The translations under genes and the position numbers were made by a program. Of a stretch of DNA of 16,221 nucleotides, positions 7,839-15,000 are shown piece by piece. Position 1 is the stretch's first letter, and every line of letters begins with the position of its first letter. Location of the stretch: contig NZ_JBQCHP010000105.1 in NCBI RefSeq assembly GCF_051954575.1, forward strand, positions 1 through 16,221, given 5' to 3'. The notes beneath the pieces are model-generated. The model did not search any database, had not been told where the DNA came from, and saw only the letters and a program-made list of their open reading frames with translations. This DNA is from Dyella_B sp035690825. GTDB taxonomy: Bacteria > Pseudomonadota > Gammaproteobacteria > Xanthomonadales > Rhodanobacteraceae.

Positions 7839-8271
7839 CGGAATTTCCCCGTAGTTATTAAAGGGCAAAACGGCCCGTCTGAGGTCGCAAAACCCCAGGG
7901 TTTGTGGATGGAGATGAACTGCTCGATGAGGGTGGTAAAACCGTGCAGCTACTGCTTGTTCCACACCTTCCCCTCGCTGCGAGCCAAGGCTCACACACGC
8001 AGGAGCTCCCCTGAAGACTTTATTTGCCTGCATTCAACGCCATCGACTCGACAATGGCCATGAGATCGGCCTTTCTGGTCCCGAATGTTGATCAAGATCA
8101 CAAAAAAAACAGGGACAGGTTTAATGGTGAAAAACACAATTTATTTTTCATCTGTTCTTTATTCCACGGGATATACAAATCAAAACTCACAGAGCCGACG
8201 TTTTCCGTCCGATTGCTCTGTACTCCAAGATGACATCCGTGTGCCTCTGCATTCGTTAGAGGGAAAAAGTT
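7839..8271. other. 433-bp divergent intergenic region between S53 pseudogene and RALF-like gene
   Basis: No convincing gene is seen. Short open frames on both strands lack a ribosome-binding site and family features. The left half keeps the GC level of the neighbours and should hold the protease promoter; from about 8100 rightwards the sequence becomes AT-rich (A8 run at 8102-8109, TTTATTTTTC at about 8142), where foreign-looking DNA begins. A Crp/FNR-like site lies at 8088-8101. Confidence 0.6.
8088..8101. promoter_or_regulatory. Possible Crp/FNR-family binding site (TTGATCAAGATCAC)
   Basis: TTGAT-N4-ATCAC matches nine of ten fixed positions of the FNR consensus TTGAT-N4-ATCAA and also contains TGA-N6-TCACA of the Crp/Clp half-site pattern. 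It lies 171 bp upstream of the RALF-like start and 250 bp upstream of the protease start. In xanthomonads Clp, a Crp relative, controls secreted virulence factors; a link here is inference only, and a short match can arise by chance. Confidence 0.3.
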
Positions 8272-8586
8272 ATGTATAAAAGCAATCTGTGTGCTTGCGC
8301 CATGCTTATGTATCTTTTCGCGTCAACCATGTTTAGTGCGGCGCAAGCCAGGCCAATAAACTCAATACGTCATAACACGGACAGCCAAACAGGCCAGCAC
8401 ACGCAGTTGTCCGAAGGCATCGATGGAGGTCATGGTCCTTCATCAGAAAACGTCTCATATAGAGCATTACACGCGGGCGACGCCCTTTGCGCGGTACGCG
8501 GTTCTTCCTACTACAACTGTCTTCACGGTGCTCCGTCTAATCCCTATTCGCGTGGCTGTTCAGCCATTACGTCATGCAGAGGATGA
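8272..8586 (+). CDS. Secreted RALF-like peptide (plant rapid alkalinization factor homologue)
   Basis: A 104-residue precursor. Residues 1-26 form a Sec signal peptide (MYKSNLCACAMLMYLFASTM, cleavage after AQA), followed by a polar Ser/His/Gly-rich spacer (27-59) and a C-terminal RALF domain (60-104). Plant RALFs have the order YISYxAL, C-x9-C, a 12-residue link, then C-x5-C. Here SYRAL (62-66) precedes Cys73 by the same nine residues; CAVRGSSYYNC gives Cys73 and Cys83; the link LHGAPSNPYSRG is 12 long; CSAITSC gives Cys96 and Cys102. YYNC, NPYSRGC and SAIT are identical to plant forms. The plant RRxL processing site is absent, as expected where no S1P protease exists; the signal peptide may be the only cleavage. 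Start supported by AGAGGGA 7-9 bases upstream. Likely role (inference): an exported, disulfide-bonded mimic that engages the host CrRLK1L/FERONIA and LLG/LRX system. Codon use is less GC-rich than flanking genes, suggesting transfer. Confidence 0.9.
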   Translation: MYKSNLCACAMLMYLFASTMFSAAQARPINSIRHNTDSQTGQHTQLSEGIDGGHGPSSENVSYRALHAGDALCAVRGSSYYNCLHGAPSNPYSRGCSAITSCRG

Positions 8587-9058
8587 GGCTGTCTATGAAG
8601 CGCATAAAATGGAAAGGCACGGCAAGGAATCTGATTTTTATGCACGGAGTCCCTTGCGGTGCACAGCTCCGCCCACCTCGATAAAGACTGCTCGATGAAT
8701 TTTCACGCTTTCTAGAGGCGCGCACCTTCTGAAATGAAGCATTCGAAGCGAATGCGGCGCCGGCGCAAGCTCCTGGCGAAGGAGAAGCTCATGCAATGGT
8801 CAACAACGGACGTCTTACGCTGCGTGCGCCAGGCACCGACCTCGACAAGATCATCCATATAAGCAGCTTCAATAATTCAAATAAGCATTGCACGCGCGAC
8901 TTTTTGATTTTGTCACAGCGGGAGTAAACCTAAACATTTAGCACGATGGTCTCTTGCGTGCCATGCACTTCCCAGGATGGCAAAAAGGGTAAATCAGTGC
9001 TTCGTTCTTTCTTCAGCGAATCTTCCACTAAAACAAATTCTTTGCAAAGGAGAATGCC
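8587..9058 (+). other. Region between RALF-like and ACP-like genes, with one doubtful small ORF
   Basis: No confident gene is seen in these 472 bases. An open stretch at 8733-8927 reads through ANAAPAQAPGEGEAHA; from ATG 8796 it would encode a 43-residue peptide (MVNNGRLTLRAPGTDLDKII..., ending LILSQRE). AAGGAG precedes it by 10-11 bases, a slightly long spacing. It has one Cys and resembles no family I know; it could be a small protein or the tail of a decayed gene. A 33-codon frame from ATG 8583 overlaps the RALF stop but has no family features. The last 130 bp are AT-rich and probably hold the promoter of the ACP-like gene. Confidence 0.4.
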
Positions 9059-9307
9059 ATGTCTACAGATATTGAACAGAAAATCATAACCATCGTATGC
9101 GACCAGATGGCAGCATCCCCTGAACAAAGAAAGAACATCACACGTCAAACAAAGCTAGTTGCCCTCGGCGCAGAAGATATTGATTTGACTGAGATAGCTA
9201 TGAGGCTGGAAGAGGAATTCACAATTACGCTTGATGACTCAAAGAAAGCTGTGACAATTGGCGATTTTGTCGATGCCGTCAAGGAAAAACTGGATGCGAA
9301 ACGCTGA
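9059..9307 (+). CDS. Acyl-carrier-protein-like protein lacking the phosphopantetheine serine
   Basis: An 82-residue acidic protein with the four-helix ACP pattern: MSTDIEQKIITIVCDQM, TKLVALGAEDIDLTEIAMRL, EEEFTITLDD, VTIGDFVDAVKEKLDAKR. In normal ACPs helix II begins LGADSLDTVE, with Ser carrying 4'-phosphopantetheine. Here the aligned stretch is LGAEDIDLTE and Asp40 replaces that serine, so it cannot be loaded by the usual AcpS/Sfp reaction. The remaining ACP features (LEEEF before helix III, I/V-rich helix IV) are intact, so it looks maintained rather than decayed. AAGGAG lies 6-7 bases before the ATG, a strong ribosome-binding site. There is no neighbouring ketosynthase, transferase or acyltransferase. 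It may act as a regulatory or decoy ACP, or by protein binding alone; function is not assignable. It follows the RALF-like gene on the same strand within the same AT-rich island. Confidence 0.8.
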   Translation: MSTDIEQKIITIVCDQMAASPEQRKNITRQTKLVALGAEDIDLTEIAMRLEEEFTITLDDSKKAVTIGDFVDAVKEKLDAKR

Positions 9308-9317
9308 ATAGCCCTTA

Positions 9318-9500
9318 CTATTGCCGTAGCGCTGTAATTCCTGGATAAACGAAGTGCCCATACAACACGGCCAAGCCGTTGAACTCGACGTAACATCGCG
9401 CAATAAATTCACGATTGTGCGTACAAACTTGTAGTAATTGGCGCTCGAGAATTTGGGCATCGATTACCGCAGGTTTTGTGCGCCAGAGCGATGTCTCCAG
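9318..9500 (-). pseudogene. Unidentified C-terminal coding remnant
   Basis: A 60-codon frame open from after a TGA at 9503-9501 to TAG at 9320-9318 reads like real protein (AVIDAQILERQLLQVC, FIARCYVEFNGLAVLYGHF, PGITALRQ) but has no ATG or ribosome-binding site. An overlapping frame immediately upstream contains KEWALEYDWRHRS, so a frameshifted gene end is possible. It lies at the tail of the immunity-gene cluster and converges on the ACP-like gene. I do not recognise the family, and chance is not excluded. Confidence 0.25.
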
Positions 9501-9557
9501 TCATATTCAAGCGCCCACTCCTTCAAAGCGGAGGACGTGGAGTCCGCCCTTTGTGGC

Positions 9558-9980
9558 CTAGCAATCAGGGAAAGAAAATGGAGTACCGAGGTCCTTGTCA
9601 TTTGCCCAAGCCGCGAGCTTACGTCCAAGAGCATTAATGCTCGCGACCTCGAGCTCACCGCTGAAGGAACATGAGGCGCGAATTTGTGGCGCACCGTTCC
9701 TTTGAGTTATGACTTCAAGCGCAGAGTGTCCAAGATTGTCGATTGCATAAGCGCGAAGACGAACCCAGCAATACGAGCCCTCGTCAGGTGAGCCAACCTC
9801 AAACACGCAGTCCTGTCCAAACCTGCCAGAGAAGTCAGCCATGGCATCACCGAATGCCGTTAGCTGATACGGGTAGGTATAAAAATTTATTCGACACGAA
9901 TAGCCGGATGACGAGGCAGATAAGTCCAGCTCCAACATTCCGTCATAGTCCATCCAAATTTTTGATAAGCGAAGTTGCAT
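9558..9980 (-). CDS. Orphan immunity-like hypothetical protein
   Basis: A 140-residue soluble protein starting MQLRLSKIWMDYDGMLELDL, without signal peptide or membrane helix. The pattern of an opening strand with WMDYDGMLEL, then YSCRINFYTYPYQLTAFGDAM, DCVFEVGSPDEGSYCWVRLRAYAIDNLGHSALEV and a C-terminal helix (INALGRKLAAWAND) resembles small proteins I have seen next to CdiA/Rhs toxins, but I cannot name a family. Context supports an immunity role: it is the third small gene in a minus-strand series downstream of a CdiA-like gene, and no toxin lies directly before it. The ribosome-binding site is weak. Its codon use is moderate in GC. If correct it would protect against a toxin this strain no longer encodes here. 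Confidence 0.6.
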   Translation of the reverse strand: MQLRLSKIWMDYDGMLELDLSASSSGYSCRINFYTYPYQLTAFGDAMADFSGRFGQDCVFEVGSPDEGSYCWVRLRAYAIDNLGHSALEVITQRNGAPQIRASCSFSGELEVASINALGRKLAAWANDKDLGTPFSFPDC

Positions 9981-10143
9981 GAGCTGGCTACTAATGCTGG
10001 AGTTAAGTCAAAAGCGGTATGCGCGTCCGCTTACCCGTCCCGCGCATCGGCCTGCCTGGAAGTAAACCTCATCCCGTTTGGCGTTTTGAAAAAACATAAC
10101 ATGGTCGACGGTGGTGCTGTGAAACGTGGGGAAAACCTCAGAC

Positions 10144-10188
10144 TCTGACCCATGTTTCTGCCTGTTTCTGACCCCTGTTTCTTGCATG
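10144..10188. repeat. Imperfect direct repeat with TCTGACCC motifs (transposase-associated remnant?)
   Basis: TCTGACCCATGTTTCTGCCTG is followed two bases later by TCTGACCCCTGTTTCTTGCATG. On the other strand these read GGGTCAGA, a motif often found at ends of REP-associated tyrosine transposase elements in this group (recollection). Another GGGTCAGA occurs near 11414-11421, just at the start of the adhesin fragment. There is no transposase gene. Confidence 0.35.
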
Positions 10189-10192
10189 AAAT

Positions 10193-10708
10193 CTAGTATT
10201 TGATGGGGATCAGCACTCCGGCGTCCCAGGGCACGCCGCACTCCAAAAAAATCGTTGATACCTCGTTATTAAAATTCGCAAGTGCATCTTCTTTTTGCAG
10301 CCCAATATTCGATGGAAAGTGCTCAGCTATTAATGCCTCGCCTTTTTTTGTGCAACAGATTTGCGGTTCCAACCAAATGCCCATATCGAGATTGTGCTTC
10401 TTTCGGCCGGGGCTATCGCTAGAGAACTTCTTGTATTGATCGACCCGGGCCAATTCTTCCACAAATGACTCAATGCTAGAGAATCCTTGCTCTTGCAACC
10501 AATCGCCTGGAACGAAAGTGATCAAATCGCATTTCAAACAACGGTAAATCATATCTATAGCAAGTTGTTGCGCTGCGCGTGAGTGCATCGGGTAGTCATG
10601 CGCGTCAACTCCGTCAAATCCAAAGAAATTGACTGGCATTTCACTCATAACGAGAGTTTGAAGGATTTCTACCAATCGAACGGCTATCTGTCGTGGCACA
10701 GTGTTCAA
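10193..10708 (-). CDS. Immunity-like hypothetical protein overlapping a toxin-tail remnant
   Basis: A 171-residue soluble protein, MNTVPRQIAVRLVEILQTLV..., containing VNFFGFDGVDAHDYPMHSRA, YRCLKCDLITFVPGDWL, DMGIWLEPQICCTKKGEALI and ending GVLIPIKY. The start is a TTG at 10708: GGAGG lies six bases upstream and the TTG overlaps the stop codon of the preceding frame as TTGA. An ATG 22 codons downstream is a weaker alternative. I know no named family; the C-terminal TKKGEALI looks like a winged-helix-type end. The overlap with a short toxin-like tail and the position downstream of a cdiA fragment support an immunity role (inference). It should be translationally coupled to whatever is read through from 10794. 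Confidence 0.62.
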   Translation of the reverse strand: MNTVPRQIAVRLVEILQTLVMSEMPVNFFGFDGVDAHDYPMHSRAAQQLAIDMIYRCLKCDLITFVPGDWLQEQGFSSIESFVEELARVDQYKKFSSDSPGRKKHNLDMGIWLEPQICCTKKGEALIAEHFPSNIGLQKEDALANFNNEVSTIFLECGVPWDAGVLIPIKY

Positions 10709-10794
10709 GGTTGGCCTCCGGGTCCAGTTGAGCCAGTTTGTGGGAATTTTAGTTCCAGAGTGTTATTCGGCCCGCCATTTAGCAGGTTTATTTG
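10705..10794 (-). pseudogene. C-terminal tail of a lost CdiA-type toxin
   Basis: An open frame, QINLLNGGPNNTLELKFPQ followed by TGSTGPGGQP and TGA, lies between the palindromic repeat and the immunity-like gene and overlaps the latter's TTG start. The length (29 codons), sequence character and tight junction are those expected for the last residues of a toxin domain whose front was deleted. The frame is open back into the palindrome, where TAA at 10830-10828 closes it. No family is recognised. Confidence 0.45.
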
Positions 10795-10818
10795 CGATAA
10801 GGGGCTGCGATAAGGGGC
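10793..10818. repeat. 13-bp tandem duplication at the palindrome edge
   Basis: TGCGATAAGGGGC occurs twice in tandem (10793-10805 and 10806-10818); the second copy runs into the palindrome. Such a duplication may mark slippage or a target-site-like event at the repeat boundary. Confidence 0.6.
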
Positions 10819-10854
10819 CGGAGGTAATTAAGGCTGGTTAATTTCCTCCGGCCC
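10808..10854. repeat. 47-bp palindromic repeat, copy 1
   Basis: CGATAAG, then arm GGGCCGGAGG, one mismatch, AATTAA, loop GGCTGG, TTAATT, and arm CCTCCGGCCC. A second copy lies at 15975-16021 in the same orientation, differing at only a few bases (loop base, mismatch position). The 16 paired bases make a strong hairpin. Reading the minus strand, coding scraps of CdiA-type genes begin directly after each copy. Confidence 0.85.
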
Positions 10855-10892
10855 TGAGGTTTCAAGGATTAATTGAGATCAGGCGTCTACGG

Positions 10893-10916
10893 TGAGCCTC
10901 CCGCTTCGGCGGCAGG
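10893..10916. terminator. Stem-loop with TTCG tetraloop after the adhesin fragment
   Basis: AGCCTCCCGC-TTCG-GCGGCAGGCT forms a 10-position stem with one C-C mismatch and a stable UUCG-type loop. It follows the stop of the truncated adhesin fragment by a few bases on the minus strand. There is no T-run, so it may be a repeat-type hairpin rather than a true terminator. Confidence 0.45.
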
Positions 10917-10920
10917 CTGT

Positions 10921-11436
10921 CTAAGGGTCTTCGCCGCGTCGCAAGCAGCCATAGATGCCAAAGCCATCCGTACCGAACTGCACCCCGATACCGCCGCTGG
11001 CATTCTTGCTGCTGCTTTGCAGCGTGTGATTTTCGCCCTGGCTAAGCAGGTTCAGATCATGTGCGGCCGACAGATCGACGTTCTGTCCCTTGATCTGGCT
11101 GCCGATGACGTTCAGATCGCCAGCAGTAGCTGCATTGGTCACGTCACCCGCACTGCGGATCGTGCTGCCGTAGGTTTGCTCATCGTGGGTCGTGGTGGTA
11201 CCGTGACTGCTGCTTGCACCGATGCCCACATGTACGTTGACGCTGTCGCCGCTACCTTGGCCGCCGCCGTTGGCGAGCGACGAAGCACCCTGGTAAGCGT
11301 CGTAGGCTTGATACGCTGCCTGGGCAGCGTACAGCGCCTTCAGGCGCGGATCGCTCACCTGGCTGCTACGTTGCCCCGAATTGGGAAATAGCACTGAGTA
11401 AGTGCCATTCCAATCTGACCCTCTTACTCCATCCCG
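10921..11436 (-). pseudogene. Duplicated internal fragment of a filamentous-haemagglutinin/CdiA protein
   Basis: The frame, open from 11436, has no credible start and encodes part of a haemagglutinin repeat region: DPRLKALYAAQAAYQAYDAY, STIRSAGDV, GDLNVIGSQIKGQNVDLSAA, HDLNLLSQGENHTLQSSSKN, ASGGIGVQFGTDGFGIYG. It aligns with the large adhesin at about 14170-14640 (DDRLKALYAAQAAYSAKD, SHIRSAGDVNIVA, LNIVGSQIDGQNVALAA, NASGGVGIQIGSDGVGFYA). Just after FGIYG the homology stops and a short unrelated tail (CLRRGEDP) ends it at a TTCG hairpin. It carries neither secretion domain nor toxin, so it is a displaced piece of a second cdiA-like gene or of the same one after duplication. Confidence 0.75.
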
Positions 11437-11504
11437 TTACTCCGGCGGGTAGGAACCGAGAACAAGTAGCACGTGCGTGAGTGGTGCTGGTTTGCGGACT
11501 TTCT

Positions 11505-12014
11505 TCAATCACCATGCGCACTATATGCGTCATCGATATATGCATGGGCCTCGGAAAATATCTTGTCAAACTCATCGTACTCGAGATTAATCGCGCTCAA
11601 TTTCGAAGTATTTTCGTTAAAATATAATAATCTCGTATCATTAGCGCCATCGACCAAAAATATCCTCCAAGAGTCGAATATGTCGACCGGAATACACACA
11701 TCAAACCTAGCTGGCATTAAATCGTCTTTAACGTATCGAAATATCTCATCATCACCTTCGTTAAGAGCGCTAAATATCAGGTGAAACATCTTTTCGTTCG
11801 AGAGATTTAAAAGATCGGGGGAAAATCTCTTTCCCCGGTCGCCGATGATGTACTTCATTTGAAAAAGTACATCTCTAAGCGACGTCCCTGAATTATAGTC
11901 ACCCACCATTTCGCCAGCTATCCAATAGCAGAATCGGCCAAACAGCCATGATCCGCCATGATTCTCATCCAGCTCGACGGCTATTCCAAACCTTGTTTTG
12001 TGACCAAATTCCAT
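11505..12014 (-). CDS. CDI-type immunity protein, possibly Imm42 family
   Basis: A 169-residue acidic soluble protein starting MEFGHKTRFGIAVELDENHG. Motifs GSWLFGRFCYWIAGEMVGDY and GTSLRDVLFQMKYIIGDRG match what I recall of the immunity 42 (Imm42) family; this is recollection and should be treated as tentative. It begins two bases after the stop codon of the CdiA-like gene (TAG-TT-ATG), with AGGA for ribosome binding inside the end of that gene. This is the standard toxin-immunity arrangement: the protein should bind and neutralise the C-terminal toxin domain in the cytoplasm and protect the cell and its siblings. It is noticeably more AT-rich than the adhesin body, as is usual for exchangeable toxin-immunity cassettes. 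Confidence 0.78.
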   Translation of the reverse strand: MEFGHKTRFGIAVELDENHGGSWLFGRFCYWIAGEMVGDYNSGTSLRDVLFQMKYIIGDRGKRFSPDLLNLSNEKMFHLIFSALNEGDDEIFRYVKDDLMPARFDVCIPVDIFDSWRIFLVDGANDTRLLYFNENTSKLSAINLEYDEFDKIFSEAHAYIDDAYSAHGD

Positions 12015-12016
12015 AA

Positions 12017-15000
12017 CTATTTTCCTAGGAGCTTCAGCACTTCATTAGGTACTTTCGATGCAGGGACTGTCCCGCTGAAATGTACGGTGCCCGCATTATC
12101 CGAGAAGTACCTGTAGTAGCCACCCTCTCCTTTTGCATACCATGTACCCATGCCGCCGCGAATAGCTCCGTCTTCATAGGCGCTAAGAGCATCTGCTGGT
12201 TCCGGAGTTTTGCTCGGATTATAGAGTGAGCTTGTCGTGTCGTGTGCTGGATTGCTCTGATATGGCGGTTTTATACGATCCTGTACGGCCGAAGGATTAT
12301 ATGGGCTATCTTTTAAGGCCGGACTTGGTGTATCCGACAAGTTAGCCCCTTGTGCTCCGTCCAACGCTGGATCAGCTATCTGCTTCGCTTGTTGCTCACC
12401 TGTCTTTAGCGCATCCCCAGCTGCACTAGCCGCCTCCCCTGCCGCCTTGCCATCTTTGATCGCCGTTCTAATTATCGTCGCCGCCTTACCTACAGCTTTA
12501 CCAACACCTGCCGTCGCGACGTTGATGGCGATTTCCTTACCTGCTTCCTTGGCCGCATCGCCATAGCGACCGCGATACGCCAACTCGCCCGCGGTTGCCA
12601 CACCACCAAACGGCGTGCCATAGCCGATCATGTCGCGCAGCGTTTGATTACCTTGCCAATTTGCGTATCGGTCGGCGTAGGCAGGAAGCTGGTTACTGTA
12701 GTAGTCCTGTCGTGCCATCGTCGCCAAATAGCTGTCTGGCAGGCCGGTCGCCTGCTCGACCCACGCGCGTGCTTGCGGATCGTTGTAGAGCGCATTCGCA
12801 AACAGACTCGGGCTCTGACGTTCGTTATTATCTGCGCTCGACAGATCGAGGGCTTGTCCTGTTTGGGGGTCGAGATAACCGGACGACTTGCCGGTGAGGA
12901 ACGCTGCCGCTGCTGCGTCGTTCGGCTTGCCTTGCGCAGCCTGTGCCTGATCGTAAGTGGCATCCTGATCGCGATAGGACTGATAAATCAGCCTATTGCG
13001 CGCCTCGTCCACACTGATGCAGTTGCCGGCGGCGCATTGCTGATCCGCGAACGCCTGTGCGGCCTTATCGAGACGATGCACGTATTCGGGATGCAGCGTG
13101 CGGTTGTATAGATCACCTTGCAATGCCGTGGCCGCGCCTGTCCCACCGCCCACTGCACCACCGATTGCAACACTAGCCAGCTGCATCAGCGTGTTGCGCT
13201 GAGCCGGGTCGGTGATGTTGTGATCGTCCAGGTATTGCTGCATGGCAGCGCTGGCTTTCTCACTTGCCATGGCCCCCAAGGCGCCTTGGAGCGCGTTGCC
13301 ACCACCCAATGCCGCCGTCGCTGCGCCCACAAGGCCATGCAACATGGTCTTATTGATTCCCCCATCATTCCACGCTGCTCTGTCAGCGTCGTTCGTAGCT
13401 TGGCTGGCCATGTATTGGGCGATATCACCCGCCGCCCGCATGCCGACTTGGCCCGCCACCTGACCCAGCTCCATATTTTCCTGCACCTTCTGTGCATCGA
13501 AGATGGGTTTGAGCGCCTCCTTGCCTAGCGTCGGGTTGCGATCAAGGCCACTCAAGTCAGTCTTGCCATCTCGCACATTTATTGTGCCTTGGGCAATGCC
13601 TGATTGCGTCTCGCTACTGCTATTGCCATGTTGTGGTGTGGCCAGCGATAGAGCGGTGCCTACGCCGCTCAAAATGTTGCCTGCCATGCTGCTGCCGGCG
13701 CCGTAGCCGCCACTGATGCCCACGCTGCTGGCACTGTAACGGGCTTCGTTGTGAATGCTTTCGTAGGTCAGGCTGCCGGTGTCAAGGATGTTCTTCCTGG
13801 CATCAGCCGTGCTGGCAATGACACCGCCGATCAGGTGTGTGTTACCACCTACCGCGATATCGAAGCCTCCGTTGCCCGCACTGATGCCGCTGACGTCATT
13901 GACGCTCTGATAATGACTGTTGACCTTGCTCTGGTTGTAACTAAGGCTGCCGCCGCTACTGTAGCCGATGACCATTTTGCCGCTCAGCTGTTGCTGTTTG
14001 CTGGCGTAGTCGTTGGTGTCCTGCTCGCTCTGGATGAGGAGATTGTTGCCGACCGTGCCTATGACGGTATTGCCGGTAAGCTGCGCGCCTTTGATGGTCG
14101 CATCGTTACCGCTAACCAAAGTCAGCGTGTCAGTGGCGTTGACGGTGCTGATGGCATGGGTAGTACCGTTGCCATGAGCGCTGCCTTTACCCACAGAAGC
14201 TTGGGCGTAGAAGCCGACACCATCGCTGCCGATCTGGATACCTACGCCGCCGCTTGCATTCTTGTTGCTGTTGTGAAGAGTGTGATTCTCGGCTTGGCTG
14301 AGCAGGTTGAGGTTGTTCGCAGCGGCCAGCGCCACGTTTTGGCCGTCGATCTGGCTGCCTACGATGTTGAGGTCACCACCGGTGGCCACGATGTTGACAT
14401 CGCCTGCGCTTCGAATGTGACTACCGTAAGCCTTATCGTCATGCGAGGTAATGGTGCTGCTGGCGCTGCTGCCACCGATACCTACCTGCAAGTTGATGCC
14501 GCCGGGATTGTTCTCGCTGGCCGCCTGACCGAGTGAGGTGCCCGCCATGCCCACTGCGTCTTTGGCGGAATAGGCGGCCTGCGCTGCATACAAGGCCTTC
14601 AAGCGATCATCCTTGACCTCGCTGGCGCGTTGAACGCTGTAGTACGTGCTGTTGGCGGCGTCAGCGACCTTGCCGCCGAAGCCCACATTGATCCCGGCGC
14701 TGCTCTGCTTTTGCGTCTGCGTCACATCCTGACTGCCCACCGCCGCATCGATGGTGACGTTCTTGCCAACAATCGTCGTCGCCGTTTGGCTCAACACGTC
14801 GCTGCCAGTGATGTGCACGTTGTTGCCCGCGGTCAAGGTGACTGCACCGTTGGTGCTGCCCACCAAGCTGCCGGTATAGCTCACTTCCTTGTCCGTGGTC
14901 GTAGTCTTCTGCGACTTGTTACCAATCAACACGCTGAAGCCACCGCCGTTCATCAGGCCGGTATGGCTGGTACCGCTGCTTTGGGTTTCGGTGTAAATGT

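Noticed and set aside
8060..8271. Search for a PIP-box (TTCGB-N15-TTCGB) upstream of the RALF-like gene
   Set aside because: Only isolated TTCG-like words are present, not correctly spaced, so no HrpX-type control is claimed.
8423..8698. A 91-codon plus-strand frame overlapping the RALF-like gene
   Set aside because: Its first half is an out-of-frame reading of the RALF gene and the rest shows no family features or ribosome-binding site.
10008..10241. A 77-codon minus-strand frame between two immunity-like genes
   Set aside because: No recognisable domain, no credible start, and it runs through the TCTGACCC repeat remnant; it overlaps the end of the 171-residue gene.
10793..10860. CRISPR-like or attC-type array at the palindromes
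   Set aside because: Only two copies 5 kb apart plus one 13-bp tandem duplication; there is no spacer periodicity and no integrase or cas gene.
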